From NCBI RefSeq assembly GCF_000005505.3, contig NC_016135.3, positions 15,904,613 to 15,968,612 of the forward strand: DNA of 64,000 nucleotides. The letters run 5' to 3'. Positions 20,764 through 33,043 of this stretch are shown piece by piece. The notes under the pieces were generated by a model. It did not search any database, was not told the DNA's origin, and worked only from the letters and a program-made list of their open reading frames with translations. The position numbers and the translations under genes were made by a program. The stretch's first letter is position 1. Every line of letters begins with the position of its first letter. Source of the stretch: Brachypodium distachyon (taxonomy: Eukaryota; Streptophyta; Magnoliopsida; Poales; Poaceae).

Positions 20764-23700
20764 GAGGGGAAAATACTTCTACGGGCTTTAGCATCGTTGA
20801 GTAGAGCTTGCGGGATAAGCTTACCGGCGGTGAGACCATACTACGCATTACGTTTCTCAGACTTGTAATTTGTAAATATGCATTTATTTTTTCGCATATG
20901 TACACATGGAAAATCATAATTTTTTTATATAACTCCTTTGCTCACCTATTGGGTCAAACAAAATTCTCCGTTTGGTTAAAAGAGGCCAAACATGAAGACT
21001 ATGGGTAGTTAATATATGAAAATTAACGCTAGATATAACATTTTGTATTTTTGTTGGGCATAATTTGATTACGGTGATTTTGGAGATGTGACTTGTAAAC
21101 TGAAAAGGAGGTAGTATTATCTAATGAGTAAAGTCAGTCAAAACCAAGACATATATGTATATCAACACAAAGCAATAATTAGAGGGAGGGGTGGGGGGGG
21201 GGGGCACTGTCACCTAGCATAGGTTTTTTTTTAACGGTACCATAGTGATTGGTTTATCACCATAAGAGAAAGAAACAATATTGTTGTTCTGGCTTTAGAT
21301 ATTTCGATCAGTGCCGTTTTTGGCTTTCGAGTGAACCAAACGGCAACTCTATCGCCCGATCATGAAGCCGAACCATGTAGGCTTGTATATCAGCCGCATC
21401 AGGCAGGATTCAGGGCGTGAAGTATTTCGGCTAGTTTGGGTTCATCCATTCATTTTATGTGGTAAAAATGAAATGAAATCCTTTTTATAGGATTTTATTT
21501 GGTTGAATTTGAATTCTGGATTCAAAAATAATGTTTGTTTCTACCACATGGATTTGTATATATATAGAGAGAGAGACAATTCCAAAAAAAATGATTGGTT
21601 TTAGATAGGAATTGGGGTTAGTTATACTATGATTTTATGAAATTTGATATTGAATTTCTGATTCCGTGCCAACCAAACAAGTTGATTATTGAAATTCAAA
21701 ACGAAACTCAGAATTGTAGGCCCGAATAATGGATGTCAAACCAGTTTGCGGTGGGGCAGGCTGAAACATGGGGGCCTACGAGTTAGTCGACCAAGAACGT
21801 GAGAGTATGCGGAGTACTGGAATACGTGTACACGATGTATTGTGGTGGTACATGTACCAACGTATGCTCAAGCGTGCATGTGTCATGTGTACGTGACACG
21901 GATGCAACGGTTTCATTTCTGTCTCCTGTGAAGAAAAAGATACGTACTCCGTGCTGTAATAACTTGAATTTACTGTTGGTACGGCAAGACTGAGACCAGC
22001 TCGTCTATAATATGTGGCGTTTGAACTAATCGTACTCCGTATTATATTTTTTTCTATATTTCGACGACATAGAAAAGAGTTGGAAATGATGCGTAAATGC
22101 AAATTCAGAACGGAGTCAACGATGGATAAACTATCTCAATCCATATCTTATAGCGAGCATGAGATGGATAGAAAATTTTAGTCAACTACGGTACTAACAT
22201 GTACACTGACTACGATCAGATTCAGATGCAGGGACGGATAAAATAACCAAGGTAAAACGAGTCGTCTTCGGTCCGGCATCCATCTGCATGTGAGCCACAA
22301 GAAAAACAACTCCTGGAGCAAAAAAAAAACTTCACTAATCCAAACTGTTATCCGATCACCGCACAGGTTGTCAGATCTAATCGCGTTGCGGCTTAGGGGA
22401 GAGAGTCGGGGAGAAATGTCAAAATGCGACATGTGAAACGGGATTAGCGGAAGGGAACGAGATTAATTTTAGACACTGCAACCTATGGAGGTGCCTGGCG
22501 GCGGGTGGGGTCGTATACACTCACCTGTGTTTTTTATCCGGTCAAAGGATCCTAGGGAATCTAGTGGCCAGAGGGAATCGAGGCCAGCCGCCGGATGATC
22601 AGCCGCGCGGTCCGACGGCTGGGATCTATGCTCGGCCCGGTGGGTTGTTGGTGTCACGAGAGTTCTGTGGCTAAATGGGCTATGTAGCGTGGTGGGGGCT
22701 CTGCGCTCCGAGTGCTCGCTCTCCCGGGCAGTTCCATAACTCGGTACGCGCCAAGAACCGTGATCCCTGGATGGGATGCTTCAATGCCAATCTCTCTCCG
22801 TCTCGCTTTCACGTAGGGCAAGCTGCGCAACAAATGTTACTATAAGCAATGTACTACGGTGCTGTTATAGTGTTATACACGATTCGAGACGAACGATCAA
22901 AGGAACTGCCTTTCGGTGTGTACAAAATTGCACACACTATTAATTCTAACTTGTGCTCAAAAAAAAAAAACTAACTCGAGAGATCAGAGTAAAGGAGGGA
23001 GGTACTATCGCATTGTGTGACGGTAGTAGTACGAACTGCCTTTACAGTGCGTACAGAAACGCTGCAGAACTGATAAATGTACAGGAACCAATGACCGAGT
23101 GACTAGCACCTAGAAGCAAACCGTACGATCAATCTCTGCTCTGTGCAGCGCCGAGAAGAAAGATGCCAGCCACTGCAAATAATCTGCAATGCAATGTCCC
23201 CTCGAAATAAAGAAAGAGATCAGCAGCAGCGCATTGAACAACCAACCCAGCCAGCTGGATACGAGTACGTGGGAGTAGAATTTCCGCAAGATGAAGAATG
23301 CCAACTAGACCGAGAGCATCCAGACCCTGCGTGAAAACTGGGATGCCGCCAGAGTTAAAAATCTCCCACTAGGAGCATTTGTTTGGTCACGAAACTTGGG
23401 AGAGTGGTATTGAGCCGACGTAGATGCGATTGGCCTTAAGCTTCGATCTCCGGGTAGTATTTAAACCATGTAGGTTAGGGACCGTGCTGCAATGCTGCAT
23501 GGCACGGCACTAGCGCTCCTTTTTACATGCATCGTCGCCGTCGACGCTGGTGAGGCTGAGCAGTTTGCATGTATAGATACATGGACCACGTATTCGCTCC
23601 GCCCAAGTGAAGAAGCGGTGCGTGTGGAAAGGAAAAGCACATGAAGCCAAACTGTTGGCTCTCATGCGCGCTCCCTTCCCTGCCTTGTTTGCTCTCTATG

Positions 23701-24325
23701 TCTCGTATTCTCGTCTAGCTTGCGTGTTTACCGTATTTTCTACGCTCTTTCTGCCCGGTTGTGTCTTGCAGCTGCCAGTTTAGCCGCACTCCCCGTCTTG
23801 GACATGTTTTGGCTTAAGGGCATGCTGCATCGCTGCACAGAAAAGCGCTAACTCTCCAAGAAAACCAGCTTTGGCCACCAATGTATCGAAAACAGAACTT
23901 GCGTAAAGAATTGGCATGCTCTGTCTACTGCATGTAGCATGTATTTTGTTGGTTGTGCTACTAGTGTTCTTGTTTTATGCCACACAGGTCACAACTCACA
24001 AGTCTTGTCTGGGATTAGTTAGTTGGATGGGACTGAGGCCCGATGAAGGGCGCGAATGATTAGGGCATTTCCGGGGAACAAGATGGCGAAAACGGGGGAA
24101 AGAGGACGCACGCACTGAGATTCCTGGTTTCTCACCCATTGCCCCTTGCATAGATCCACGGGCACTCTATTTCTTTTCTACTTTTCGAGGCTGACGCACG
24201 ACGTAAACAAACGCAGTAGTACTCCTGTGCAGCCCTGTCTGTAGCGTTCCTCCACGGCCTCAAAACGACCCAGAGTTCAAAATGAGCAGAAACAGTAAAC
24301 GCCAGACGTGAATTTCTAGGCAGCG
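20764..24325. other. Gene-poor spacer
   Basis: About 3.5 kb of spacer without a recognisable gene. It contains a poly-G tract near 21190-21205, an AT-rich MITE-like segment around 21430-21690 with CCAAACAA words, and a TATATATAGAGAGAGAGA microsatellite near 21556. Short open frames on both strands show no family features. Confidence 0.5.
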
Positions 24326-24334
24326 GCATATGCC

Positions 24335-25225
24335 GAGTAAATTGCACGTTCCACTCATCTTTCGGAGGGTTGTTGCGGAGAACACCTACTCGACGACTTT
24401 TTTTTCTTCAAAAAACACATACTCGACGTCTAATCTGTTGCGCAAAGGTTCTAATCCTCGTTTGTTCTCGTTAACTAGCTTTCTGATCGGTGGGGCCCAC
24501 TAGTTAGAGCCACGTTGCTTGCCCTGCAGCGCATCCGTTGCTTTGTGGCGCCGCCACTCGCGCCGGCTGTTGCTCGCCTGCGGGTCGAGGAAGTGGCTCC
24601 GAGGGTCGCGGAGTCGAGCGGAGGAGGCCGCAGGCGCAGAGGTGGGCCATGGGGCGCCGGTCGGCGGCGGTGCCATCCCAACCCGCGCGCTGCACCTTGG
24701 GCTTCGAGGCGGCGACGACGATAGTGGGTGGGGTGGCGGCGACGGTCAGAATCGTTGGGCGCATGGCAATGCAACGCTTTGGAAATGGGTGGGGTGGCGG
24801 GCTCGGTGCCAGCGAGCTCCATGGCAGCGGCAGTGGCCGGAATTTGGGGCCGGTCGCCTTCGGCTTAGGCACCAGGGCGGCACCGCCGCGGGAGCGGCTG
24901 CAGGGTGGCGCTTGTGATGACGGGGGAAGCGGAGCGGCGCTGGTGATGACAAGGGAAGCAGAGCGGCGCTTGCGACGCCCTCTATCACGACGGCGGCGGC
25001 GGGCGGCGGGAGCAGTGGGTTGACGGGAGGAAAATGGTGAAAGCACCATCGTGTCTCTGACTAGTGTGCCCCACCGGTCAGAAAGCTAGTTAACGAGGCC
25101 AAACGAGAATTAGAACCTTTGCGCAACGGATTAGACGTCGAACAGATGTTTCCCGCAAAAAAATCGTAGAGTAGGTGTTCTCCGCAACAAGACTCCGAAA
25201 GATGGGTGAAATGTGCAATTTCCTC
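24335..25225. mobile_element. Pack-MULE-like element: long TIRs around a GC-rich core
   Basis: The left end (GAGTAAATTGCACGTTCCAC...) and right end (...GAAATGTGCAATTTCCTC) are inverted repeats of about 180 bp. They share CATCTTTCGGAG, GTTGCGGAGAACACCTACTC, GCGCAAAGGTTCTAAT and CTAGCTTTCTGA-type blocks. The flanks carry a 9-bp duplication with one mismatch (GCATATGCC at 24326, GCATATGCT at 25226), the signature of Mutator-like elements. The core (about 24515-25040) is strikingly GC-rich and open in several frames, while the TIRs are not. There is no transposase. This is the structure expected of a MULE carrying captured gene sequence, but the captured gene was not identified. Confidence 0.75.
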
Positions 25226-25234
25226 GCATATGCT

Positions 25235-25471
25235 CTTTGCACGACACGGTTTTTACATGAGTGGGTAACCGTTTCCGTATATATGTGCAATTTTTGACGT
25301 TGCAAAAACTAGTATCGGAACCGGAATGAGGCGACAAAGAAAGCTTGCACATCACATGCGGACACACGTGCGGTCGAGGCCATGAACCGGTAAACGAATA
25401 GGAGGCCTCGGGCCCAAAGGGTGATATGTGCTGCTGATCAAATGGCCCAGTTCATGTCAAGTCAAATCACA
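25235..25471. other. Spacer, no gene seen
   Basis: Short spacer between the Pack-MULE-like element and a Stowaway MITE. Nothing recognised. Confidence 0.4.
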
Positions 25472-25587
25472 TATTTTCTTAGTTTCATAATTTTTGTTTC
25501 AAATTTGTCTAAAAATAGATGTATCTATTTTAAAAAACATCTAAATACATGTAATATTTTGATAAAAATTATGTGACGGATGGAGTA
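25472..25587. mobile_element. Stowaway-type MITE, degenerate left end
   Basis: Same internal words as the element at 2674 (AATTTGTCTAAAAATAGATG, ATCTAAATACATGTAATATT, ATTATGTGACGGATGGAGTA). The left terminal repeat is heavily mutated. Confidence 0.75.
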
Positions 25588-27946
25588 GTTACATCGTGGA
25601 GTACCATCATGATAACGATCATGATACGATGGTGCTGAATGGCTGATCCAGCATTTACACGTCTCACTATTGATCACCGAAACGATAAACCACGTTTGTG
25701 AAACAGCTGGATGTCGAACCCCAGTGTATAATCCGGATAGAACGACTGATATGGAACGGATCGGTGACAAGTAAGAGCATCCCGTGCATGCAGAACCAAG
25801 AGGGAGTGGGCACTGGGGAGGGAGCACGACGAAGTTGTCCACGGCGGGGGTAATGACAGGCCGAAGGGGCGGTCAGAGAGTCAGACCCAGCAGCCCAGAA
25901 CGCCGCAGCAGGCTGTCACATGCGCATGCGCCGGCGGTTAAGCTGACTGGTGCTCCCTCCTTTTCGAAATACAAATTCACGTCGTTTATTTTGAAACGGA
26001 AAAGTACTTACTTTACTCTTGTGATTCCGGCACGTGTAGGGCAAATGGGCTCCGCCCCTGTATGCTCCCCCTGCCGCGCCTGGCAGTCGCAGCCCGCGCT
26101 CCGGCACCGGCGCATGGCACGGCATGCTGGCGGGCGTGCGTTCTTCTGCAACTCCGATCGAGTATCTAGCTGTGTGTTCACTGTGGCTACGCCTGCAGCA
26201 CGGGCACGGCCGCCGCAAACGCGCCCAGAAATTCCACGCGGCGCTGCCCGGTTCACACACCGCCCAGCGGCACAGGTGGTGTGCGGTGGGTGGTGGATGG
26301 GTCGTGAGGCCAGGGGGGAACTTTGGCTTTGTCCGATGCGGTTAATTTTGAGTCGGATCGAATTCGTGCAGGACTGCGGGTGCAGTATGTCCTTTCGCAA
26401 TTTCGTTTTTCCCCATAGAACAATTCGAACTAGTTTAGCCTGTGGCTCAGTTCCAGAGAGATTCGGCACATGTCGAACGTGTAGCTCAATATGTATCGCG
26501 CAATTGCTGTAGTTTGGTCGATTAAAAACAAAACGCTCCACTCGAGGGAAACAAAAAGCCTTTGACAGTTTGGAAGCAGAACTTGGTTAAGTTTCTGCTC
26601 GGAGTGCCGTCGATGGGCGAGCCAGTTTACAAAGATTGTGAAATTTATTTATTTTTCTAGGGAAAGAATGGGAGATTATGAACTTCTATTCTTTTTTAGA
26701 ACAATTATGAACTTCTATAGGCGGAGCATCACGCGCGCTGACGAAGAGTTAGCACGGGCCATGCATGGGCCTGGGTCCGCCTGACGCAAAATCTCGTGCT
26801 GACAAAGGCGTACGTTGCAGGCCTGCACCGATTTGGCGGCACTGGACCGGGCCGTGGATGGCACCACGAGAACAGAGAAAACGAGAGGGTGGGAGCGAAT
26901 TCTATGGGATGGCGCAGTGGGCCTTAGGCCTATCCTGATAGGCCCAGTTCCCATCAGAATTCTTCTGTTCTTCCACTAAAGAAATTTTCAGCGCACACCG
27001 TGCTAAAAAAGACTATCCCTGTCCTCCGACCATTTGCTGTTACCACCTTCGACGGTTTTTTCCGCCTCCAATAATCAACTGGTGTTAGAAAGTGAGGAAA
27101 TCACAAATTAGCGTCCCGCAGGTATTGTTTATAAGTTTAATAAGAGTATATTTTCTATCAACGGAGACGTATCCTCGTTCAGTAAATCTTACAAACCTTC
27201 GCCGCATACAATTGAGTTAAAAACGCACGGGTTCGATTAAAGGTGGAAATCACACCAACCACTTGCAAATTTCTGCACATAACCCTGTACCGTTGAGTCT
27301 CTTCTACCGTTAAGTCTAAGAGACTGGTGGGGTTCTCACTTTTGATTCGGCTCGTTTTTTTTAATCCAATGGCCTGCAAGAATAATTTGCACCTAAATGT
27401 AGGTTTTCATAGGATACGTCACCTTTCATCAGGTTGGTATGTTTTTAATGATGATGTATCGGCAATCCACAAAATAATATTCTCTTGGTTTCATCATCAT
27501 TTGGCGTGATCTTCACTGTTCATGGTCTATTATATATTTATATGGAATCAGTGGTTCTCATGGCTGTATTCTTCTAATTTTGGGCTTATTTTCAGCGTTT
27601 CAACAACGGGTGAACCATTTGACGGGTTGTGTTGCAAAGAGTATGTTCCGAGCAAGTATACGTTCGACGATGCTAGATCCTCACTTTCAAGGTGCGCGAC
27701 TCATGCGTCTCTTCAAAATCTCCATGGAGTCAACTTAGCTTTTGCAAGCTCGATATTATACAATTTCGTCACGGCATGCATGGAATACCGTCAAAGTCAC
27801 AATGGACATATCTAGAGACTTTAGAGAAACGAAGCTTTTGGAATTATCTGACATTTTTGTTGCTATTTATAATTTCAAGAGCTTTGATTTATTGCAATTT
27901 GTCTAATGAACCAATAAAGTTGGCGGATTTGCTAGGGATCAGGCGC
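25588..27946. other. Gene-poor spacer
   Basis: No credible gene. The open frames at 25784-26512 (plus) and 26008-26541 (minus) overlap each other in a GC-rich patch and have no domain features. Confidence 0.4.
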
Positions 27947-28085
27947 CTGAGAAATGATTTTTCTCAGTCGATGTGATACGATAGATTTGTAATAACTAAA
28001 TCCAGATAGAAAGGGTTAGTTGGAGTGGTGGTTTGTGTGTGCTAGACCCTGCAGGAGGTTGCACGTTCGAGTCTTTTGTTCTCGT
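27947..28085. repeat. Hairpin plus tRNA-like (SINE-like) segment
   Basis: CTGAGAAA (27947-27954) pairs with TTTCTCAG (27960-27967). Downstream, TAGTTGGAGTGGT (about 28018) resembles a pol III A box and CACGTTCGAGTC (about 28066) a B box, about 50 bp apart as in tRNA-derived SINEs. There is no tRNA fold, so it is not a functional tRNA gene. Confidence 0.35.
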
Positions 28086-28279
28086 TTTTCTGTTTCTTTT
28101 TTCTACTTTTGGTTTTAATCATAAATTTGTTTCGTTTTTGTCTGATTTTTATATCTCTTGACTTTTCTTTGTTTTCAAGTTTATATATGTGCACTAACTT
28201 AAAACAGTAGTATAGGATAATCTGTACATTTATTTTATTTTCTCGCGTCTCGATTTCTTTTGGACGAGTTGAAATTCCG

Positions 28280-28480
28280 TGAAACTTTTAGATTGCACAT
28301 AAAATTTCAGTGCAAATTTTAAAAATTATAAAAAATTCACCTGCAATAAAATTTCAAGTGCATTTTTAAATTTTGATTTTTGTTACCATGTGCAAATTTT
28401 GAAATTGCACATAAATTTTCAGTGCAATTTTAAAAATTTCCCAACTATAAGTTTCTCGATTGCATGAGAATTTCAACCGT
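28280..28480. repeat. Degenerate short repeats rich in TTGCAC and AAATTTT words
   Basis: Words such as ATTGCACATAAA, TTTCAGTGCAA and TTTTAAAAATT recur irregularly. The pattern resembles the clearer minisatellite at 35712-36095. Confidence 0.5.
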
Positions 28481-29119
28481 AATTTTTTAAATTGCACAAT
28501 GGTTTATGATTTTTCCAATTTCATTGGAATTTTAAAGTTTTTGTTTCGGAGCTACAGGAGTGCCTATGTTGTCCTGGAAATAAAACTCTTAGCTAAGTCT
28601 AAACTACTTTATGATTCAGGTGGAACAACACAAACTCAGAAAAAGAAAAAAGAAAGAAAGAAAGAAAAAGAGCGGCCAAAACAAGATTGAGAAAACTGCA
28701 GTAGGCAAAGGACGTCACCGGCAGAGGCCATGTAAAGGGAGCTGCCGCACCACGTCGTCGCTGTCAAGCGGCGCCGGCGGGGAAGTGCAAGGAGGAGGGC
28801 GAGGGCGACGAGAGCAAGGAGGGTCCTGAGATGGGAGATTAAAATCAGGGGAGGTCTAATAGAGGAGAGGAGACTGCATGTCACTGAAATCTGGGGAGTC
28901 GCGCCCAGGTTGGGAAAACTCACAAGACACCGCCTCCCCAAATTATCTGTTCCCGCATCGACGATTTCACCCGAGGAATATGTCACGCCTCGCACCTTGA
29001 GTTCGGCGTGCACCGATAACCACGGACAGTGAAAGTGGTTCTCTGTGTATGCGCCAGTGTCCCTACCCGCAAGAGCTATGTCTCGTTTTAAGATCTGTTG
29101 GCTGGTGGGTGGAGAGGAC
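28481..29119. other. Spacer, no gene seen
   Basis: Includes a purine-rich AAGAAAG-type run near 28645. A minus-strand frame at 28636-29013 shows no family features. Confidence 0.35.
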
Positions 29120-29626
29120 GTACGTCACCAAGCGCCTTTACCCCTGTGATCTGACGTCCAATTTAGATCCAGCGGTCAGGACCAAACCAAGGCAAAAAAA
29201 AACCACGACCGCTTGACTTCGGTTTCTTCTAGCATATGAAAGTTGGTTAGATCGTATTTTAGAAAGGGATAACTAATTAACTATAGTATTTTGGTGGGTC
29301 AAGTGTACAAGTGAAATGGCCTGTAGTAGCATATGTTGCTACAGAATTTCTATAGAAGTTCAATGACAAGTGAAACTTAATTGATCAGATTTCTCTTCTT
29401 TTAATATGTTGTTACATTACCAGTTTCAGTTGCAATCTGGTATACGTGACAATTTTTCAAAGTATATGTGACATTTTGTTTCCATCAATCTGCTTCCGTG
29501 GTTACTTAGAACCCAGGCTGTGAGTAGAAAGTAGCTCTGGGACTTGTTTTTGCCTCAGATGTGTCTCAGCCGCTGGATCAAGAATGGACGTCAGATGGGA
29601 GGGGTAAAGGCACCTCGTGAAGTGCA
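29120..29626. mobile_element. Short inverted-repeat element
   Basis: The left arm (29120-29206) carries GCGCCTTTACCCCT, ATCTGACGTCCA, GATCCAGCGG and AGGCAAAAA in order. The right arm (29555-29626) carries the same blocks inverted. Arms are about 75-85 bp and the span about 0.5 kb. No coding potential and no clear target duplication. Confidence 0.6.
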
Positions 29627-29699
29627 GGAGCAACTTCACCGAAGCGGCGTCGGGACATGACTATGCGTGATGAATGAACTCTGAATTCCCCACTTATCT

Positions 29700-30794
29700 C
29701 TCTGAACTCTCGCCCCCTTCGTCTGATTCTCACCTCAATTTCCCCTTAACCTGTGCGATCCCCTTCCTCTCTAGGTCCGGGGTCGTCACAGAATAGCAGC
29801 CGCGGTGGTCCGGCGGGGTGATCTCCGGCGTGCAACACCGTTTGATTTTGATCAGGCGCGCCTGATAAGTTGGGAGCGGGGGGTATGTGAAGAGCAGAGG
29901 CGCATCCTCTCCTCGTTTCAATCCTCGCTCGGGTTCTCTCTTCATCCGTGATCCCTTCTTCTTCGTAAGGCTCTTCTTCTCAGGGCCGATATCTGGTGAG
30001 CATCCCCCGCATTTTCTTTGACTCGCGTGCGATTCGTTTTTCAGGCACCCCTCGTCTGTGTTGTGCTCTGTTTAGGGTTGGGGAGCTCCAATGCATGTTG
30101 ATTCTAGTTTTTTTTTGTGTAGGGGTTTGCGGCCAGGATTGCGGGATTGTTGTCCCCCACTTGCGCACTTGTACTGACTAGGAGTAGTTATACTTACTGA
30201 AGATTGTTTTTGGTTTCGGTTCTGCATGCATGTTGTGAGCTATTGCGCCAGCTGGATGATATCTAAGTAGAGATTCTAGGTAGTTTTTCTTTTTTATATA
30301 TGTAGGCTTGTTGGATGATGTTGGTCTCATGTGTGTGTCCCCCCCTAAGAACTACCATGCTTGTACTGAAGTTAGTGGCTGAAGTTTTTGCTCTGGCATG
30401 TTTGTACTGAGAAGTTAGTTTTCTGAAGCTGTCCTTTCTGAAGATTTGTGTGCTCTATTATGCTTTGTGCTGGATAAATTTTGCAAGATTTTTGTCATAC
30501 CATCTGTTAAATGGGGTATGTAATTTTCTGTACATACTGCTCTAGCATTTTCCTTACTGGCTTTGCAATATTGTAGATTTTCTAGTGTGTTTTAATGGCT
30601 ATGGAATTTATGCATGTCATTTTATTCTAGCATGAGTTTATTTTGGCATGTAACTTCCATATTTTTTTCCTTGATGGTATGTAATCTCTTATCTAATTGC
30701 ATATAACTTCTAGGTTCTGCTTTGCGGCACTGTTTCTAGGGTCTTCATCATGTGTTACTTGCATATAAACTCTGGTCCCTTTTTTTGCAGCAAC
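29700..30794 (+). other. Probable 5' leader exon and first intron of the gene at 30795
   Basis: A C/T-rich leader-like segment ends at CGATATCTG followed by GTGAGC (about 29994). A long T-rich intron-like stretch then runs to TTTTTTGCAG at 30790, directly before CAACATGAGT. This is the usual layout of a 5'-leader intron. Inferred only from sequence style. Confidence 0.4.
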
Positions 30795-33043
30795 ATGAGT
30801 ACACCATTGAACATTGCAAAGTCAGGGCACCCCAAACTAAAGAAGTTGAGGCAATGGCTAGCGATGAATGCAAAGGATGATGTTAAGGGGAAGGTTTGTG
30901 TTGATGAGCCTGCTGAACTACCAAAAGTTGGCAGGAGGTATGAGGTACTGGAGTTTATATGCTATTAATTTTTTTCATTTCATATGTGTATTTTGTGGCT
31001 TCTTTTGTTACATGTTGTTTCTTCTTTTCAAATTGGCAGTTCAATCGTTCATCCCCAATGAAACTTGTTAGATTGTCTAAATCATTTAACAACGATCAGA
31101 AGGAATTAATAAGCAAATCTGGTTTTGGAAGTTTTGTTTCTGCAAACATTTCCGAGTTACACCCAGAGGTGTGCAAATACTTGATGGATTCCTTCAATCC
31201 GGATTCCTGCGAGCTTGGGTTCAATGATCGCGGAAGCTTACCCATCAAGGAGGAGGCGGTTCACAGAGTTCTTGAGGTTCCAATGGGGAAGAATGCAGTC
31301 AAGTACTACATTGACACGGAAGTGAGCAAAGTGGTGTTTGACATGCTGCAAATAAAAGATGGGAAACCCCGAAGCTTTCAAATTTGGAGAAGAAGTTGTC
31401 CAGCATGCAATCTGCTGATGAATCTTTCATGAGGCTGTGGTTGTTGTATGCGATGTGTTCTGTGATGGCTCCAACCACAGGGACAATGGTCAGCCCAAGG
31501 TGCTACCCGGCAATACTGGATATTGAAGGGATACGTGATCTGAATTGGTGCCTATTTATTGTGGATGTGCTAATAAAGACAGCGAGAGCAAAGGATAAGA
31601 ACATGTTCGAGGCATCTATGCCTTTCCTTATGGTAAGTATAATTTTGCCGAGGTTTTTCTTAGAAGGTTCAGCAATGCCTTTTGTTTCTGCAATTTGTAG
31701 TAAGGTTAGGTTTTCATTGATATAGATACTAGTTTCACCTGTTCTTATATTCTTTTTGCATGAATAATTGAAATGTAACTTAAAGTGTTTTTTCTTAAAT
31801 CCATGCATGTACTAAGTTTTACATATAGATGTAAGTTTCACCTGTTCTTACATTCTTTTTACTGAATAATTGAATGTAACTTAGTACTTTTTCTTAAATC
31901 CATGTGTGTACTAATTTTTGCATAGATGTAAGTTTCACCTTACATTCTTTTTACTGAATAATTGAATGTAACTTAGTGCTTTTTTCTTAAATCCATGTGT
32001 GTACCTAGATGTAAGTTTCACCTATTCTTACATTCTGCACTTAATGTTTGGATGTAACCTTGTGCTTCTTATTACATCTATGTGTGCAGCATTTTTCCCT
32101 TGACGCTTTTACATTTTTTAGTGATTCTTATTACATCTGTTCTTGCATCCTTCGCTGAATTTCTGGATGTAACTTAGTGATTCTTATTACATCCATGTGT
32201 GCAGTAACAATGCAACATTCTGTTTCTTTTTTCTGGTTGCAGATTTTCTACGTCGACTCGCTTGACTTTAAATCAGAGGAACTTAAAAAGAAGGGGCCCT
32301 GAATATGTGTTTGGTCCGACAAATTGGTCCGGATGGCAGTGAATTTAGACAAGGACAGTGATGGTAGCTTTGGGATGTTACCGGTACTTTGTTTTTATTT
32401 GCCATAATACGTGTTTATCTAACATGCTTCAGTTTTATTTTTTTTTGTTCTTTGTTCTTCGTCTAACATCCATTCACTGTTTACAGTTGAAGAAAATATA
32501 CCGAAGCCAGTGTTCACTATTTTGCAACACCACATCAAAAGTTGACTCTTTCATCAAGTTTCATGCTGGAGGCAATTTGGGAGAGCAAGTAAGATTTTAT
32601 ATGAATTGATATGTATAAATTATTACATTGGTTTTCATTTACGGGATTTGTAAAATCCACCTTTCTTACATTTTTTTTTGCTTTAATGTTTGATTCTTTT
32701 TTGAAAACAGGATATATCAACGTACAGATCCACCGTCACCGCTGTCATTGGTATGTGCAAGGATTTTGAGTTCGAGCTGGGACAATTTATCAAGAAATGG
32801 TCCAGCGGCAAGGAAGATGGAGAGCCTTCAAATCAGCACGGAGCAGCAAGATCTGAAAAGAGGAAAAGGGAAGGTTTATCTGATAGAACTGATGTTCATG
32901 TTGAGCCGAAAGAGTTTAAAGAGATCACGCAGCAGCAAAAGAATCCTCACGATGCCGACAGTTCTGACTTTGAAGAAGGGAAATTACAGAGGAGGTGCCG
33001 GAAGCGCAGAATCGTGGTGCCTGATGTTGCAGACTGTGGGTAA
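30795..33043 (+). pseudogene. Five-exon gene of a grass transposon-associated family (DUF1985-like, often fused to Ulp1 proteases), inactivated
   Basis: Coding exons are 30795-30944, 31040-31632, 32243-32383, 32487-32588 and 32711-33043. All have GT-AG borders in phase 0. If intact they would give about 440 residues. Recognisable family blocks are SGFGSFVSANI, LMDSFNP, EAVHRVLEVPMG, FMRLWLLYAMCSVMAPTT, CYPAILDIEGIRDLNWC and FYVDSLDF. The C-terminus is lysine/arginine-rich and may be a nuclear signal. Two lesions break it. There is a 1-base loss near 31383, since exon 2 is 593 bp where 594 is needed. There is also an in-frame TGA at 32300-32302 where CGA (Arg) would restore the reading. No Ulp1 domain is present downstream. 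Intact splice sites and frame elsewhere suggest recent loss. Family assignment rests on recalled sequence. Confidence 0.6.
31725..32215. repeat. Tandem array of about 100-bp units in an intron
   Basis: The phrase GTAAGTTTCACCT..TTACATTCTTTTTACTGAATAATTG..ATGTAACTTAGT..TTAAATCCATGTGTGTAC recurs about five times with drift, within the intron 31633-32242. Each unit contains ATGTAAC and TTACAT words in opposite sense. Confidence 0.75.

Noticed and set aside
24504..25049. Overlapping open frames on both strands in the Pack-MULE-like core
   Set aside because: Four frames are open at once because of GC content. None shows a recognised domain, so no CDS is called.
25784..26541. Long opposing open frames (242 aa plus, 177 aa minus)
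   Set aside because: They overlap on opposite strands with no motif, splice pattern or family resemblance.
28010..28085. Possible tRNA gene
   Set aside because: A- and B-box-like words are present, but there is no acceptor stem and no clear cloverleaf. Kept only as a SINE-like segment.
28636..29013. 125-residue minus-strand open frame
   Set aside because: It ends in a low-complexity F/S run complementary to an AAGAAAG microsatellite. No family or exon support.
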